Source: Erysipelotrichaceae bacterium
GTDB lineage: Bacteria; Bacillota_I; Bacilli_A; Erysipelotrichales; Erysipelotrichaceae
Length of the DNA stretch: 48,231 nt
Assembly: GCA_015058875.1 (NCBI GenBank)
Contig: SVBN01000019.1
Span: 1 to 48,231, forward strand
Reading direction: 5' to 3'
The position numbers and the translations under genes are program-made. The notes below the pieces were generated by a model. That model searched no databases, was not told the DNA's origin, and worked only from the letters and a program-made list of their open reading frames with translations. Shown here one piece after another: positions 31,366 to 39,200 of the stretch. Each line of letters begins with the position of its first letter. The first letter of the stretch is position 1.

Positions 31366-32229
31366 TTATGCCTCCTGAGCGGCTCCGGCAAGCGCCGATC
31401 CGATGATCAGCACCGCTCCGGCAATCACCGGCAGGCTCAGCGGCTCTTGCAGAAATACAGCCGCAAATACCAATGCCGAGACAGGATCCAGATATGCCAG
31501 TGCGGAAATCGTCTGCGCCTTCAGACCGGACATACTGCCGAAATACAGCACATAAGCAATTCCGTTATGTATAATCCCGGCGATCACCAGCATGATTCCG
31601 TCATGTATATTCAGAGACCCCTGAAAATCGCCGTGGGCAAGCAGATACGGAAAAAGAATCACAGCCGACGCCGCAAGCTCAATGACCGTCTGGGAAAACG
31701 CGTTCATCTTTCCGATTTTCTTGTTTGTGATGACAATAAGCGTATAGAAACATGCGGCCGCCAGCCCGTATGCAATTCCCCGGATACTGCCGCCTTCATG
31801 AAGCGATACGCCGCTGATCAAAACCATGCCCAGTACCGCCGCACATGCGCAGATCAGTTTTCGCACGGTCAGTCTCTCGGAAAATACCAGCGGCGATACC
31901 AGCAACAGGATGGACGGCTCCATGTAATAACACAATGTGGCGGCAGCCACGCTTGTATTATTATATGCTTCAAACAGCAGGATCCAGTTGATGCCGAGAA
32001 ACGCCCCGCCGCACGCCAGCAGGATCAGCTTTTTTCTGTCAATGCCGCGCCATACAGGAATCCTGCGCAGCCGGCAGAAAGCCGCCAGAAACAGTGATCC
32101 GATCACGCCTCTGCAGAAAGCAATCAGACCGGAGGAAAGCGGAATATTCCTGCGGATGATTCCGATCGATCCCATAATCAGAAGCGATGTGATCATCATG
32201 ATATACGGCTGCTGTTCTGTCTTCTTCAT
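31366..32229 (-). CDS. EamA-family (DMT) transporter
   Basis: A 287-residue membrane protein with ten predicted helices in two EamA repeats (about 10-140 and 150-285). The second repeat's LAYLDPVSALVFAAVFLQEPLS is the usual EamA closing helix. Proteins of this family export amino acids or small metabolites; the substrate is not predictable. It has no gene within operon distance upstream. The metallohydrolase start lies 95 bp downstream on the same strand, so read-through is possible, but a cre-linked promoter in that gap suggests separate control. Confidence 0.87.
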   Translation of the reverse strand: MKKTEQQPYIMMITSLLIMGSIGIIRRNIPLSSGLIAFCRGVIGSLFLAAFCRLRRIPVWRGIDRKKLILLACGGAFLGINWILLFEAYNNTSVAAATLCYYMEPSILLLVSPLVFSERLTVRKLICACAAVLGMVLISGVSLHEGGSIRGIAYGLAAACFYTLIVITNKKIGKMNAFSQTVIELAASAVILFPYLLAHGDFQGSLNIHDGIMLVIAGIIHNGIAYVLYFGSMSGLKAQTISALAYLDPVSALVFAAVFLQEPLSLPVIAGAVLIIGSALAGAAQEA

Positions 32230-32291
32230 GGCTCACCTTTTCCGATATGATACATGTTCCCCTGTCTCAAAACAATTCAGATGCGCAGAAT

Positions 32292-32326
32292 AAAATCATC
32301 CTGCAGTAAATGCAGAATGATCTTTT
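32292..32326 (-). terminator. Intrinsic terminator after ZIP transporter gene
   Basis: Stem of 11 pairs ATCATTCTGCA/TGCAGGATGAT with one G-U pair and a five-base loop. TTTTATT follows on the minus strand and TTTT on the plus strand. Confidence 0.8.
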
Positions 32327-32334
32327 GGCTGTTA

Positions 32335-33120
32335 TCAGGACAGCGCCGTATCCAGCGCCATCATCAATGTAAATCCCATGGCAAACATCACCGTGCCGAG
32401 ATTGGAATGCTTACCGGCAGACATCTCCGGAATCAGCTCCTCCACAACGACATACATCATGGCTCCGGCCGCAAAGGAAAGCAGGTACGGCATCAGAGGT
32501 ACGACGCGGGAAGCCGCAAGGATTGTCAGGAATCCTCCGACGGGCTCCACCGCACCCGAGAGCACGCCGTCCAGGAATGCCTTCCATCTGCTTTTGCCTT
32601 CCGCATGCAGAGGCATGGAAATGATCGCACCTTCCGGGAAATTCTGGATCGCGATGCCGAGCGCCAGTGCCAGTGCGCCGCCGGCGGAGATTTCCGCAGA
32701 ACCGGACAGCCATCCGGCGTACACAACACCTACCGCCATTCCTTCCGGGATATTGTGCAGTGTGACCGCCAGCACCATCATCGTCGTTCTCGCCAGTCTG
32801 CTCTTCATGCCTTCCGCTTCGGCGGAATTCATGTGCAGATGAGGAATGACGCTGTCCAGCACCAGCAGGAACAGAATGCCTGCCCAGAAGCCGGCAAACG
32901 CAGGCAGAAAGGCCAGCCTGCCCATCTGTTCGCTTTGTTCCATTGCCGGAATGATCAGGCTCCAGATGGATGCGGCCGTCATGACGCCGCTTGCAAACCC
33001 GGTCAGCGCTTTGGTTACCTGCCCGGACAGCTCATGGCGCATGAAGAAGACGCATGCCGATCCGGCTGCGGTACCGAGAAACGGGATCATCAGTCCGATC
33101 ATTAATTCGCTGTTATGCAT
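32335..33120 (-). CDS. ZIP-family divalent metal transporter (ZupT-like)
   Basis: About 261 residues with eight predicted membrane helices. Helix 4 carries VTLHNIPEGMAVGVVYAG and helix 5 ALGIAIQNFPEGAIISMPL, the paired HNxPEG/QNxPEG metal-binding motifs of ZIP importers. It brings Zn2+, Fe2+ or Mn2+ into the cell. ATG 33120 is preceded by AGGAAATAGTT; the upstream in-frame start at 33135 lies in the methyltransferase gene. It is the last gene of an operon with two methyltransferases, from which it is separated by only 2 bp. The upstream TTAG-N6-CTAA operator suggests metal-responsive control. Confidence 0.9.
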   Translation of the reverse strand: MHNSELMIGLMIPFLGTAAGSACVFFMRHELSGQVTKALTGFASGVMTAASIWSLIIPAMEQSEQMGRLAFLPAFAGFWAGILFLLVLDSVIPHLHMNSAEAEGMKSRLARTTMMVLAVTLHNIPEGMAVGVVYAGWLSGSAEISAGGALALALGIAIQNFPEGAIISMPLHAEGKSRWKAFLDGVLSGAVEPVGGFLTILAASRVVPLMPYLLSFAAGAMMYVVVEELIPEMSAGKHSNLGTVMFAMGFTLMMALDTALS

Positions 33121-33122
33121 AA

Positions 33123-33803
33123 CTATTTCCTGCATTGAAATACGGCAATGCTCTGTACATGGCTGACGCTGACTTCGGAATACATATTCTTCAGCCGCCG
33201 CTCCAGAGATTCCGGCGTTTCAAACGGCGGGGTAAAGAAGCCCGATCTCACATAGAATGTGCGGATCAGAAGATCCGTCCGTTTCGTCAGTCCTTCCGCA
33301 TAGAAGCACCCGGTAAAGATACCGCCCGGTTTCAGGACGCGGTATGTCTCCATCCAGGCCGCTTCCTTATCGGGAAATGCATGGAAGCCGTTCAGCGAAA
33401 GCACGGCGTCAAAAGACTCATCTTCAAACGGGAGCTTTCCGACGTCTCCCTGCACAAAATGAATATTCGGGATATGCATTTCTTCCGCACGCATCCGGGC
33501 GGATTCCATCATCTGTTCCGAATAATCGAGACACGTAATATCCGCATTCTTCATGTTCCGGAATACAGGCATGGAAAGCACGCCTGTACCGACCGGCACT
33601 TCCAGCAGGCGTCCGGAAAAATCCGCCGGCAGTGCAGACAGAGACAATGCATGGGATTCCGTCACTTCCTCACCCGACATATTCCAGACCACCCGGTCAA
33701 TCAGCTTTCCCGTAAAGGAAGTCCCGAGCATCATGCCGTCATAGAAACTGTGGGCTCTGCCGAGACTCTTATAAGCAGACCTGATTTCATCTTTTCTGTT
33801 CAT
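33123..33803 (-). CDS. Class I SAM-dependent methyltransferase (second of pair)
   Basis: A 226-residue Rossmann methyltransferase. Motif I is LLEVPVGTGVLS (66-77), the acidic SAM-ribose position is in ITCLDYSEQMMESA (about 89-102), and VQGDVGKLPFEDESFDAVLSLNGFHAF contains motifs III and IV. It resembles UbiE/methyltransf_11 enzymes. The ATG overlaps the upstream methyltransferase stop by 4 bp, and the ZIP gene starts 2 bp after its end. The substrate is unknown. Pairing with a metal importer suggests modification of a small metal ligand or a metal-starvation product, which is only inference. Confidence 0.87.
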   Translation of the reverse strand: MNRKDEIRSAYKSLGRAHSFYDGMMLGTSFTGKLIDRVVWNMSGEEVTESHALSLSALPADFSGRLLEVPVGTGVLSMPVFRNMKNADITCLDYSEQMMESARMRAEEMHIPNIHFVQGDVGKLPFEDESFDAVLSLNGFHAFPDKEAAWMETYRVLKPGGIFTGCFYAEGLTKRTDLLIRTFYVRSGFFTPPFETPESLERRLKNMYSEVSVSHVQSIAVFQCRK

Positions 33804-34642
33804 ACCTGCTCCTTTGCGAATTCAATCCGGACAATATTCATATTCACCAGGGAATCGCAGAAGCGGATCATGAGCTTATGAAACAGGCTGACATGGCTGT
33901 AAATATCACGGTAGCCGCGCATATAGCTGCGGGATGTGACAGAGGCAAACTTACTGCTCCAGGACTTCAGAACCGATACATCATCCAGCGAGAATAATGC
34001 ACCGACATCGCGGATGCCCGCCCCCTTGAGCCATGTTTTCGTCATCATCTTTGCGCCTCTGCGGTTGCAGGAATCAAATACAGTCACGCCGCCCGGAAAC
34101 TTCTCTGCCATCGCTCTGAACAGCGCCTTCACATCTTCCGTTTTAAAGTAGTAAAACACGCCTGCCGCATAGAAGACCGCCCCGTCTTCGGCATCAATCA
34201 TATCCATCCAGGAATGATCATTCAGGTCACATGCGATATTTGTTTCCCTTTCCCCGGCCGGAAGCAGTTCATTGCGCACGGCAATGACATCGGGCAGGTC
34301 GATATTGTATCCCCTGCACATTCCGTTGTCCGCCTTGCGGAATGTATCATCCAGTCCGCACCCGAGATTCACAACCGCCGCATTCGGGTGCTTCTTCAGA
34401 TAGTCCTTCACCTCCCACAGCAGATCATACTGCCGCTGGGCGACCTCAAGCGCTCCGAAAAGACCCGCCGGGGATTCCATCAGCTTCCGCTTTGCTTCGA
34501 AATCATAGTCCAGCATGCCGCAGATCCGTTCCGCTTCCGGATCGGAAAACAGGTCCGGATAATGCCGGGAACAGATCATCCTGCCGAAGAGCGGAATCAC
34601 AAGCGTTTCCTGAACCGTATTTTTTTCAATATGATATTTCAT
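33800..34642 (-). CDS. Class I SAM-dependent methyltransferase, LCM/Tcmp-like
   Basis: A 280-residue methyltransferase of the leucine-carboxyl/tetracenomycin (PPM1/TcmP) type. Motif I reads VVNLGCGLDDTF (91-101), and NIDLPDVIAVRNELLP holds the acidic SAM contact. VFYYFKTEDVKALFRAMAEKFPGG and TVFDSCN are further family motifs. Such enzymes methylate carboxyl or hydroxyl groups of secondary metabolites. It is the first gene of the MT-MT-ZIP operon. A promoter TTGAAA-N17-TATTAT and a GTTAG-N6-CTAAC dyad lie just upstream. Confidence 0.87.
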   Translation of the reverse strand: MKYHIEKNTVQETLVIPLFGRMICSRHYPDLFSDPEAERICGMLDYDFEAKRKLMESPAGLFGALEVAQRQYDLLWEVKDYLKKHPNAAVVNLGCGLDDTFRKADNGMCRGYNIDLPDVIAVRNELLPAGERETNIACDLNDHSWMDMIDAEDGAVFYAAGVFYYFKTEDVKALFRAMAEKFPGGVTVFDSCNRRGAKMMTKTWLKGAGIRDVGALFSLDDVSVLKSWSSKFASVTSRSYMRGYRDIYSHVSLFHKLMIRFCDSLVNMNIVRIEFAKEQV

Positions 34643-34662
34643 CTATATTCTCCGTTTTCTAA

Positions 34663-34678
34663 GTTAGTTATTTCTAAC
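34663..34678. promoter_or_regulatory. TTAG-N6-CTAA operator of the MT-MT-ZIP operon
   Basis: Perfect dyad GTTAG-TTATTT-CTAAC placed from about +1 to +16 of the promoter. It resembles the outer half-sites of DtxR/IdeR-type metal-repressor boxes (TTAG...CTAA). The repressor is not in this window. Confidence 0.55.
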
Positions 34679-34684
34679 ATAAAT

Positions 34685-34713
34685 ATAATAAAAGAATGCA
34701 GTACCCTTTTCAA
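34685..34713 (-). promoter_or_regulatory. Promoter of the MT-MT-ZIP operon
   Basis: TTGAAA (34713-34708), 17-bp spacer, TATTAT (34690-34685) on the minus strand. Confidence 0.72.
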
Positions 34714-34727
34714 GCACCGCACTCCGA

Positions 34728-35534
34728 TCAGACTGGATAATAGCTGACGGTATACTCTGTCTTCTGCGGAAGTTTCAGTCCGCTGTCTGAGAACCGGAAC
34801 GTTCCGTGATATCCCTGTTCCTTCATCACCAGATCAAAGTGACAGAGGGCAATTCCGAGATCCGTTTTCTGCAGGTCGATCCGGCCTTCCTTCATACTGC
34901 GGACAAGGAAGAAATGCACGCCCTCCGGACATATCACTGCCCGCCACGGCTGATGGTTGACGGCAGACGGTGCCAGTCTGAGTGCTTCCAGCGCATCCGC
35001 AAAGATTCCGGCATTTTCCCTTTTCAGCGCATGATCGAAACTGTCCGCAAAGAACAGCTCTTCAAACGGCTTCCTCTGATCCGCACCGGTCCCTTTGCGC
35101 ATCAGCGACTCCCGCAGGGACATCTTCTCCGCAATATAGCCGAGCGGCGAAACCACCGGCATCACTTCGTCATCACACAGATCCATCGCCTTCTCAAACG
35201 CATCCCGGTTCATGGTTCCGCCCAGCATCACGGTTCCGATGTTCAGGGACAATGCCCGCAGACATGCCTCTTCAAAGCACCAGCCGACGGAAAGCCCGCA
35301 GTTTTCTTCATTTCTGCATTTTGCAGCCAGATACAGATCCGTCCCGGCAATGACCGGACTTTTCAGCCCGTATTTTTCCGCATCGAGAATCCGGAATTCC
35401 ACCGATATCCCAAACGGGGATGAAATATCCCCGACGTACTCCTGCAGCTTCCGCATATCCTGTGCGGACGGTCTGCCGGAGAATGTACGCACGCTTCTTC
35501 TGCGCTTTATCAGTTCCATCATTGTCTGTGCCAT
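34728..35534 (-). CDS. Nitroreductase-family protein
   Basis: A 268-residue protein beginning MAQTMMELIKRRRSVRTFSGRP, the FMN-binding RRSxRxF motif of nitroreductases. The conserved APSAVNHQPWRAV near residue 190 and a duplicated half place it in the TM-nitroreductase subgroup with an internal repeat of the fold. It probably uses NAD(P)H and FMN to reduce quinones or nitro compounds. GGGAG stands 7 nt before the ATG. It is transcribed divergently from the Gfo/Idh gene. Confidence 0.85.
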   Translation of the reverse strand: MAQTMMELIKRRRSVRTFSGRPSAQDMRKLQEYVGDISSPFGISVEFRILDAEKYGLKSPVIAGTDLYLAAKCRNEENCGLSVGWCFEEACLRALSLNIGTVMLGGTMNRDAFEKAMDLCDDEVMPVVSPLGYIAEKMSLRESLMRKGTGADQRKPFEELFFADSFDHALKRENAGIFADALEALRLAPSAVNHQPWRAVICPEGVHFFLVRSMKEGRIDLQKTDLGIALCHFDLVMKEQGYHGTFRFSDSGLKLPQKTEYTVSYYPV

Positions 35535-35658
35535 GCTGTTACTCCCTGTTTCACAGATTCATAATCTCACAGTATTCCGTCTGATTCCATCCGTTTGCCT
35601 TCATAACCTGCATGATCCCATTGTCATTCTGTTGAAGAATGATGAGAGGCTGAGAAAG

Positions 35659-35664
35659 TATAAT
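35659..35664 (+). promoter_or_regulatory. -10 box of the Gfo/Idh operon
   Basis: TATAAT, 20 bases upstream of the ATG. A 7-bp inverted repeat TCATTCT-GTTGA-AGAATGA (35624-35642) covers the -35 zone and may be an operator. Confidence 0.5.
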
Positions 35665-35684
35665 TTCTGCAGGGAGGATACACC

Positions 35685-36662
35685 ATGCAGAAAACAGGAA
35701 TCGCACTTGCCGGAACCGGGGCGGCGCATGCATTTGATTTTGCCCGGAAAATCCGGGAATCGGATACGGCATATCTGACCGGAATCTTTACCGGAGAACC
35801 CGCTGAAGCGGAAAAACGGATGCCGGGGGTTCATCTGTATCATTCCTATGAAGAGCTGCTGCGTGATCCGGAAGCGAAAGGAATCATCATCACTTCGGCA
35901 ATGAAGGATCACTGCCATATGATTCTGGAAGCAGCACAGTACGGCAGAGCCGTATTTGCCGAAAACGGCCTCTGCATGGATGAAGACGAGGCACATCTGA
36001 TCCGCTATGCCGTGAAAAAGAATGATATCTGCTTCGTTCTTTCCGATCCGGTGCGCAAACCACCCTTCCTTGTTCTGAAGAAATGGATGGAAGAAAAGAT
36101 CTGCGGGGAAACGGTATCCGTGCATGTGCATATGGCTGGTTCCTCCGGACTCACGGAGACATTCCGTCCCGGCCAGGCATATCTCATGCCGTTCTCGGAG
36201 GGACACGGACATCACGCCTGTGCAATGCTGGCGTGGCTGCTGGGCAGACCGCTGTACGCAGGCGCAGCCGGCGGCAGGATGAGCGCACCTGCACGGAACT
36301 CCGGTGCCTTTGACAATGCGGCAGCACTCTTCGTTTATGCAAGCGGGGTTACGGGCATTCTGCAGATGTCTGCCATGGAATCATCCAGGCCGTATGAAGC
36401 ATGGGTATTCTGTACGGACGGCATGCTGTATGCGTCGAAAACAGAAGCCGGATACCGCAGAACCGGCGGACAATGGACCGTGATCGGGAAAGAGGACTGG
36501 CCGCAGCCGTATCCGTATATTCTGGATGAATGGACCCGATGCATCCGGGAAAACAGAGAGCCGGAAATGTACGGAATTGATGACGCCGTTATGATCGCGG
36601 AAATGTACTCTGCCGTGCAGACCGCATTCAGGCAGACGGTCCGGATCGGAGACAGCTTATGA
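35685..36662 (+). CDS. Gfo/Idh/MocA-family oxidoreductase
   Basis: A 325-residue NAD(P)-dependent oxidoreductase. The N-terminal Rossmann domain starts GIALAGTGAAHAFDFARKI (5-23). The EKP motif that usually contacts the nicotinamide is replaced by ENG in AVFAENGLCMDEDEA (about 88-102). The C-terminal alpha/beta domain contains EGHGHHACAMLAWLLGRP, with His residues likely in the active site. Such enzymes oxidise or reduce sugars, sugar acids or inositols. GGGAGG precedes the ATG. It overlaps the ceramidase-like gene by 4 bp, forming a two-gene unit. The EKP change makes activity on the usual substrates uncertain. Confidence 0.82.
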   Translation: MQKTGIALAGTGAAHAFDFARKIRESDTAYLTGIFTGEPAEAEKRMPGVHLYHSYEELLRDPEAKGIIITSAMKDHCHMILEAAQYGRAVFAENGLCMDEDEAHLIRYAVKKNDICFVLSDPVRKPPFLVLKKWMEEKICGETVSVHVHMAGSSGLTETFRPGQAYLMPFSEGHGHHACAMLAWLLGRPLYAGAAGGRMSAPARNSGAFDNAAALFVYASGVTGILQMSAMESSRPYEAWVFCTDGMLYASKTEAGYRRTGGQWTVIGKEDWPQPYPYILDEWTRCIRENREPEMYGIDDAVMIAEMYSAVQTAFRQTVRIGDSL

Positions 36663-37885
36663 AGTGCGGCGCGGGAAAAGCGGAAATCCTGTTTCCGGAG
36701 GATTATTTTCCGGCGGATAAATTTGCCTTTCAGACAGATCCGCTCTTTGTCAGAGTCCTGCTTCTGGAATCGGATCACCGGCGGTATGCCGTCATATCCA
36801 TGGAACTGCCTTCCGTGCGTCCCTGGGAGCTGACGGACCGGCTGAGACTGCAGGCATCCGGTCTTCTGGCAGCGGAGTATGATCATGTCTGGCTGAGCAT
36901 GACGCATAACCTTTCGGGGCCTCATGTTCCGGCAGGAAAAGAAGATATCCATATGAAAGCACTGAGCGCCGCACTGACTGAGGCATGCAGGGAAGCTTCT
37001 GACAGTCTGTGCACCTCCTCCGTTTCATACGGAGAAAGCACATGCGCAGTCAATGCAAACCGGGACATGAAAAGCATGGACGGCTGGTGGGTTGGCATTC
37101 ACGGTACCGGACCGTCCGATCATACGCTTTCCCTTCTGAGATTCGATGACGGAAACGGAAAACCGCTTGCCGTTCTGTACAGTTATGCAGTCAAGTCCTC
37201 CGTCATGGAAAGCGCATATATGCGTGACGGCAGAAAATCGGTATTTTCCGATGTTGCGGGACATGCCAATGCAATCGCGGAAGAGCAGCTCGGCTGTCCG
37301 GTGCTGTTTCTGATGTCGGCGGCCGGCGATCAGGTTCCGCGCATGAAGACAAAGTATCTGGAACTCGATGAGGCGTGCAGATTCTATGAAGTGAATCTGT
37401 ATGAAAAAGGCATCGATGTTCTCCATGAACTGAGTGAAGAACTGTCCGTATCCGTTCTGAAGGCGGCGGAACATGCGGCTGCGGATCCGGCGGATACCAT
37501 CCATGCGGAAACGCATATCCTCAGGGTTCAGGGAAAAAAAGATTACCCGAAAACACTCCCTGCTCCGCCGGTGCTCACTTATGCATATGAGCCGGACGGA
37601 GAAAAGGAACTCCCGGTGTATCTGATGAGAATAGGCGGTACGGTGCTGATCGGTTCAAAATCGGAGATTGTCACACCCGTATTGTCGGAAATAAAATCTG
37701 CTTTCCGTGATACGCATATCATGATGGGCACGCTTGTCAACGGCGGTCAGGGATATATTGCGGCTGATTATGATTATGACAGATTCTCCTATCCGGGGCT
37801 GCACTCTCCTTTTGCCGCAGGTACAGACCGTATTTATGCCCGTCAGACAATTCAGATGATCAGAAACATGCTGAATCGGGTATAA
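36659..37885 (+). CDS. Neutral/alkaline ceramidase-like protein
   Basis: A 408-residue protein without a signal peptide. The opening CGAGKAEILFPEDYFP and the segment LSMTHNLSGPHVPAG (about 80-93) match the GxGxxxITP and THTHSGP parts of neutral ceramidases (PF04734), where His residues bind zinc. Further FSDVAGHANAIAEEQLGCPVLFLMSAAGDQVPR is the conserved AGDVSPN-like region. Bacterial relatives lacking a signal are often found with sugar oxidoreductases and may be amidohydrolases of unknown substrate rather than true ceramidases. It begins within the Gfo/Idh stop codon and its own stop overlaps the -10 box of ruvX. Confidence 0.7.
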   Translation: MKCGAGKAEILFPEDYFPADKFAFQTDPLFVRVLLLESDHRRYAVISMELPSVRPWELTDRLRLQASGLLAAEYDHVWLSMTHNLSGPHVPAGKEDIHMKALSAALTEACREASDSLCTSSVSYGESTCAVNANRDMKSMDGWWVGIHGTGPSDHTLSLLRFDDGNGKPLAVLYSYAVKSSVMESAYMRDGRKSVFSDVAGHANAIAEEQLGCPVLFLMSAAGDQVPRMKTKYLELDEACRFYEVNLYEKGIDVLHELSEELSVSVLKAAEHAAADPADTIHAETHILRVQGKKDYPKTLPAPPVLTYAYEPDGEKELPVYLMRIGGTVLIGSKSEIVTPVLSEIKSAFRDTHIMMGTLVNGGQGYIAADYDYDRFSYPGLHSPFAAGTDRIYARQTIQMIRNMLNRV

Positions 37886-37886
37886 T
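37881..37886 (+). promoter_or_regulatory. -10 box of leaderless ruvX
   Basis: TATAAT overlapping the stop codon of the preceding gene, then seven bases (ACCGGGT) and ATG 37894. Confidence 0.55.
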
Positions 37887-37893
37887 ACCGGGT

Positions 37894-38316
37894 ATGAAAT
37901 ATATCAGTTTGGATTTGGGAAGTGTAACATGCGGTATTGCAAGATCCTCCGGATTCCTTGCCCAGCCGGTCAAAACCATCCGGTTCCGTCCGGATGACTA
38001 TAACGATGCTGTCGATAAGATACTGGAATTCATGGCCGAAGAAAAACCGGATCTGGTTGTCATGGGATATCCGCTGCTGGAAAACGACGACGAGGGACCG
38101 CGTGCCCAGCTGTCGCGGGAAGTCGCGGAATATCTCGAGCAGGAATCCGGGATTAAAGTCGTACTGCAGGATGAGCGCTATACGACAAAGGATTCGGAGG
38201 AGTTCCTGATCCATGCCAATGTCTCCAGAAAAAAGCGCAAAAAGGTTATTGACCAGCAGGCTGCCGTCCGCATTCTGGATTATTATCTGAATGCCCACCC
38301 GGAAACGCTGAAGTGA
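37894..38316 (+). CDS. ruvX: RuvX/YqgF Holliday junction resolvase-like nuclease
   Basis: A 140-residue RNase H-fold protein. The metal site is complete: Asp7 (SLDLGS), Glu94 (DERYTT) and Asp120 (VIDQQAAVRIL). VMGYPLLENDDEGPRAQ (57-72) matches the GLP-NMDG region of YqgF, with a variant sequence. It processes Holliday junctions or the 16S pre-rRNA 5' end. The gene usually sits with alaS and a DUF965 gene in Bacillota; here it stands after the ceramidase-like gene. TATAAT ends 7 nt before the ATG and no ribosome binding site is seen, so it is predicted to be leaderless. Confidence 0.87.
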   Translation: MKYISLDLGSVTCGIARSSGFLAQPVKTIRFRPDDYNDAVDKILEFMAEEKPDLVVMGYPLLENDDEGPRAQLSREVAEYLEQESGIKVVLQDERYTTKDSEEFLIHANVSRKKRKKVIDQQAAVRILDYYLNAHPETLK

Positions 38317-38514
38317 ACTGATATGTAAGAACCTTTGTCAACCTTTATTCAGGAATTTGAAAGATTCGTCCTTAAGGACATGTGGAAAAAGCCTCAGACA
38401 GTATCAGTTCACTATCCCGGAATTCCTGATTCTCTTTCTTTTCGGCTTCTTCGCTCGGCAATGTCATCTTTAACTTAATGACATTGGTTCTCCCCGGAAT
38501 CTTCAGGGACACAG
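38313..38514. other. Intergenic region with interleaved inverted repeats
   Basis: The 198-base gap between convergent ruvX and the vanX-like gene contains no open frame of note. It holds GTGAACTGATA (38313-38323) pairing with TATCAGTTCAC (38402-38412), CAGGAATT (38350-38357) pairing with AATTCCTG (38421-38428), a palindrome GTCC-TTAA-GGAC near 38371-38382, and CAATGTCAT (38459-38467) pairing with ATGACATTG (38478-38486). The first two pairings interleave, which would be a pseudoknot in RNA. Function unknown. Confidence 0.45.
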
Positions 38515-38529
38515 CTATTGTGTCCTTTT
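38506..38529 (+). terminator. Possible terminator for ruvX
   Basis: Stem GGGACACA/TGTGTCCT (one G-U pair) with a five-base loop and TTTT on the plus strand. It overlaps the 3' end of the convergent vanX-like gene. Confidence 0.5.
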
Positions 38530-39186
38530 GATCTGATGCAATGTGCCGAAGCTGATCGGAAACGTGAAATATGTATCCGGATACGGCTCATTCTTCAATG
38601 TGAAATGCCACCATTCCTCATCAATTCCCCTGAAGCCATGGTTCATCATCAGCGATCTTAACAGCATCCTGTTTTCATGCTGTTCATCACTGACGCCGCG
38701 GTAATCCGGATGGGAAATCTCCCCGAATAAATCAAACGGTCCGCCCATATCCGCATCCCTGTGTTTTTCCATATCAAACAGCGTCAGATCCACAGTGCTG
38801 CCTCTGGTATGACCGGATAAGGGAGCGATGTATCCCTGCGGAATGAGAATCTCTTTGGCGAGAGACGGATAGAAGTACTCCTTCATGCGGATATCCTGCG
38901 GGTCTTCCGCCCAGCGCATGAAATGATCCACCGCTTTCTGCGGCCGGTATGCATCAAAAATCCTGAGCCGGTATCCCTTCCGCATTGCTTCCTCACTGAC
39001 ATCTTTCAGCGCCTGTGCTGCTTCAAGCGTCAGAATAGCAAGCGGTGCCTCATAGCCCTCAATCCTGTCCCCGATGAAATTGAATGATGTATAATAGCGG
39101 ATTTCCGTAATCACATCGGGAATCACTTCCCCGAGACTGACAAAATCCGATGCATCGCAGGAATGATTTATTTCTTTCTTGTTCAT
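38515..39186 (-). CDS. D-alanyl-D-alanine dipeptidase (VanX/DdpX-like, M15D)
   Basis: A 223-residue zinc dipeptidase. SGHTRGSTVD gives zinc ligands His126 and Asp133, EEWWHF gives catalytic Glu191 and ligand His194, and DAYRP has the conserved Arg81. All are in the VanX pattern. It cleaves D-Ala-D-Ala, either in wall turnover or as a housekeeping relative of the vancomycin-resistance enzyme. There are no vanH, vanA or vanRS homologues nearby, so glycopeptide resistance is not indicated. AGGAG precedes the ATG. The gene lies 14 bp after the UvrA2 gene and ends a three-gene operon. Confidence 0.88.
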   Translation of the reverse strand: MNKKEINHSCDASDFVSLGEVIPDVITEIRYYTSFNFIGDRIEGYEAPLAILTLEAAQALKDVSEEAMRKGYRLRIFDAYRPQKAVDHFMRWAEDPQDIRMKEYFYPSLAKEILIPQGYIAPLSGHTRGSTVDLTLFDMEKHRDADMGGPFDLFGEISHPDYRGVSDEQHENRMLLRSLMMNHGFRGIDEEWWHFTLKNEPYPDTYFTFPISFGTLHQIKRTQ

Positions 39187-39200
39187 AAACAGCTCCTGTT

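Noticed and set aside
33109-33123. Palindrome GTTATGCATAAC at the ZIP start, containing the GCATAACT core of the LysR box
   Set aside because: It lies over the start codon inside an operon with no promoter nearby and lacks the outer T-N11-A arms.
38515-39186. Vancomycin resistance cluster
   Set aside because: Only a VanX-like dipeptidase is present; no D-lactate ligase, dehydrogenase or VanRS pair is nearby.
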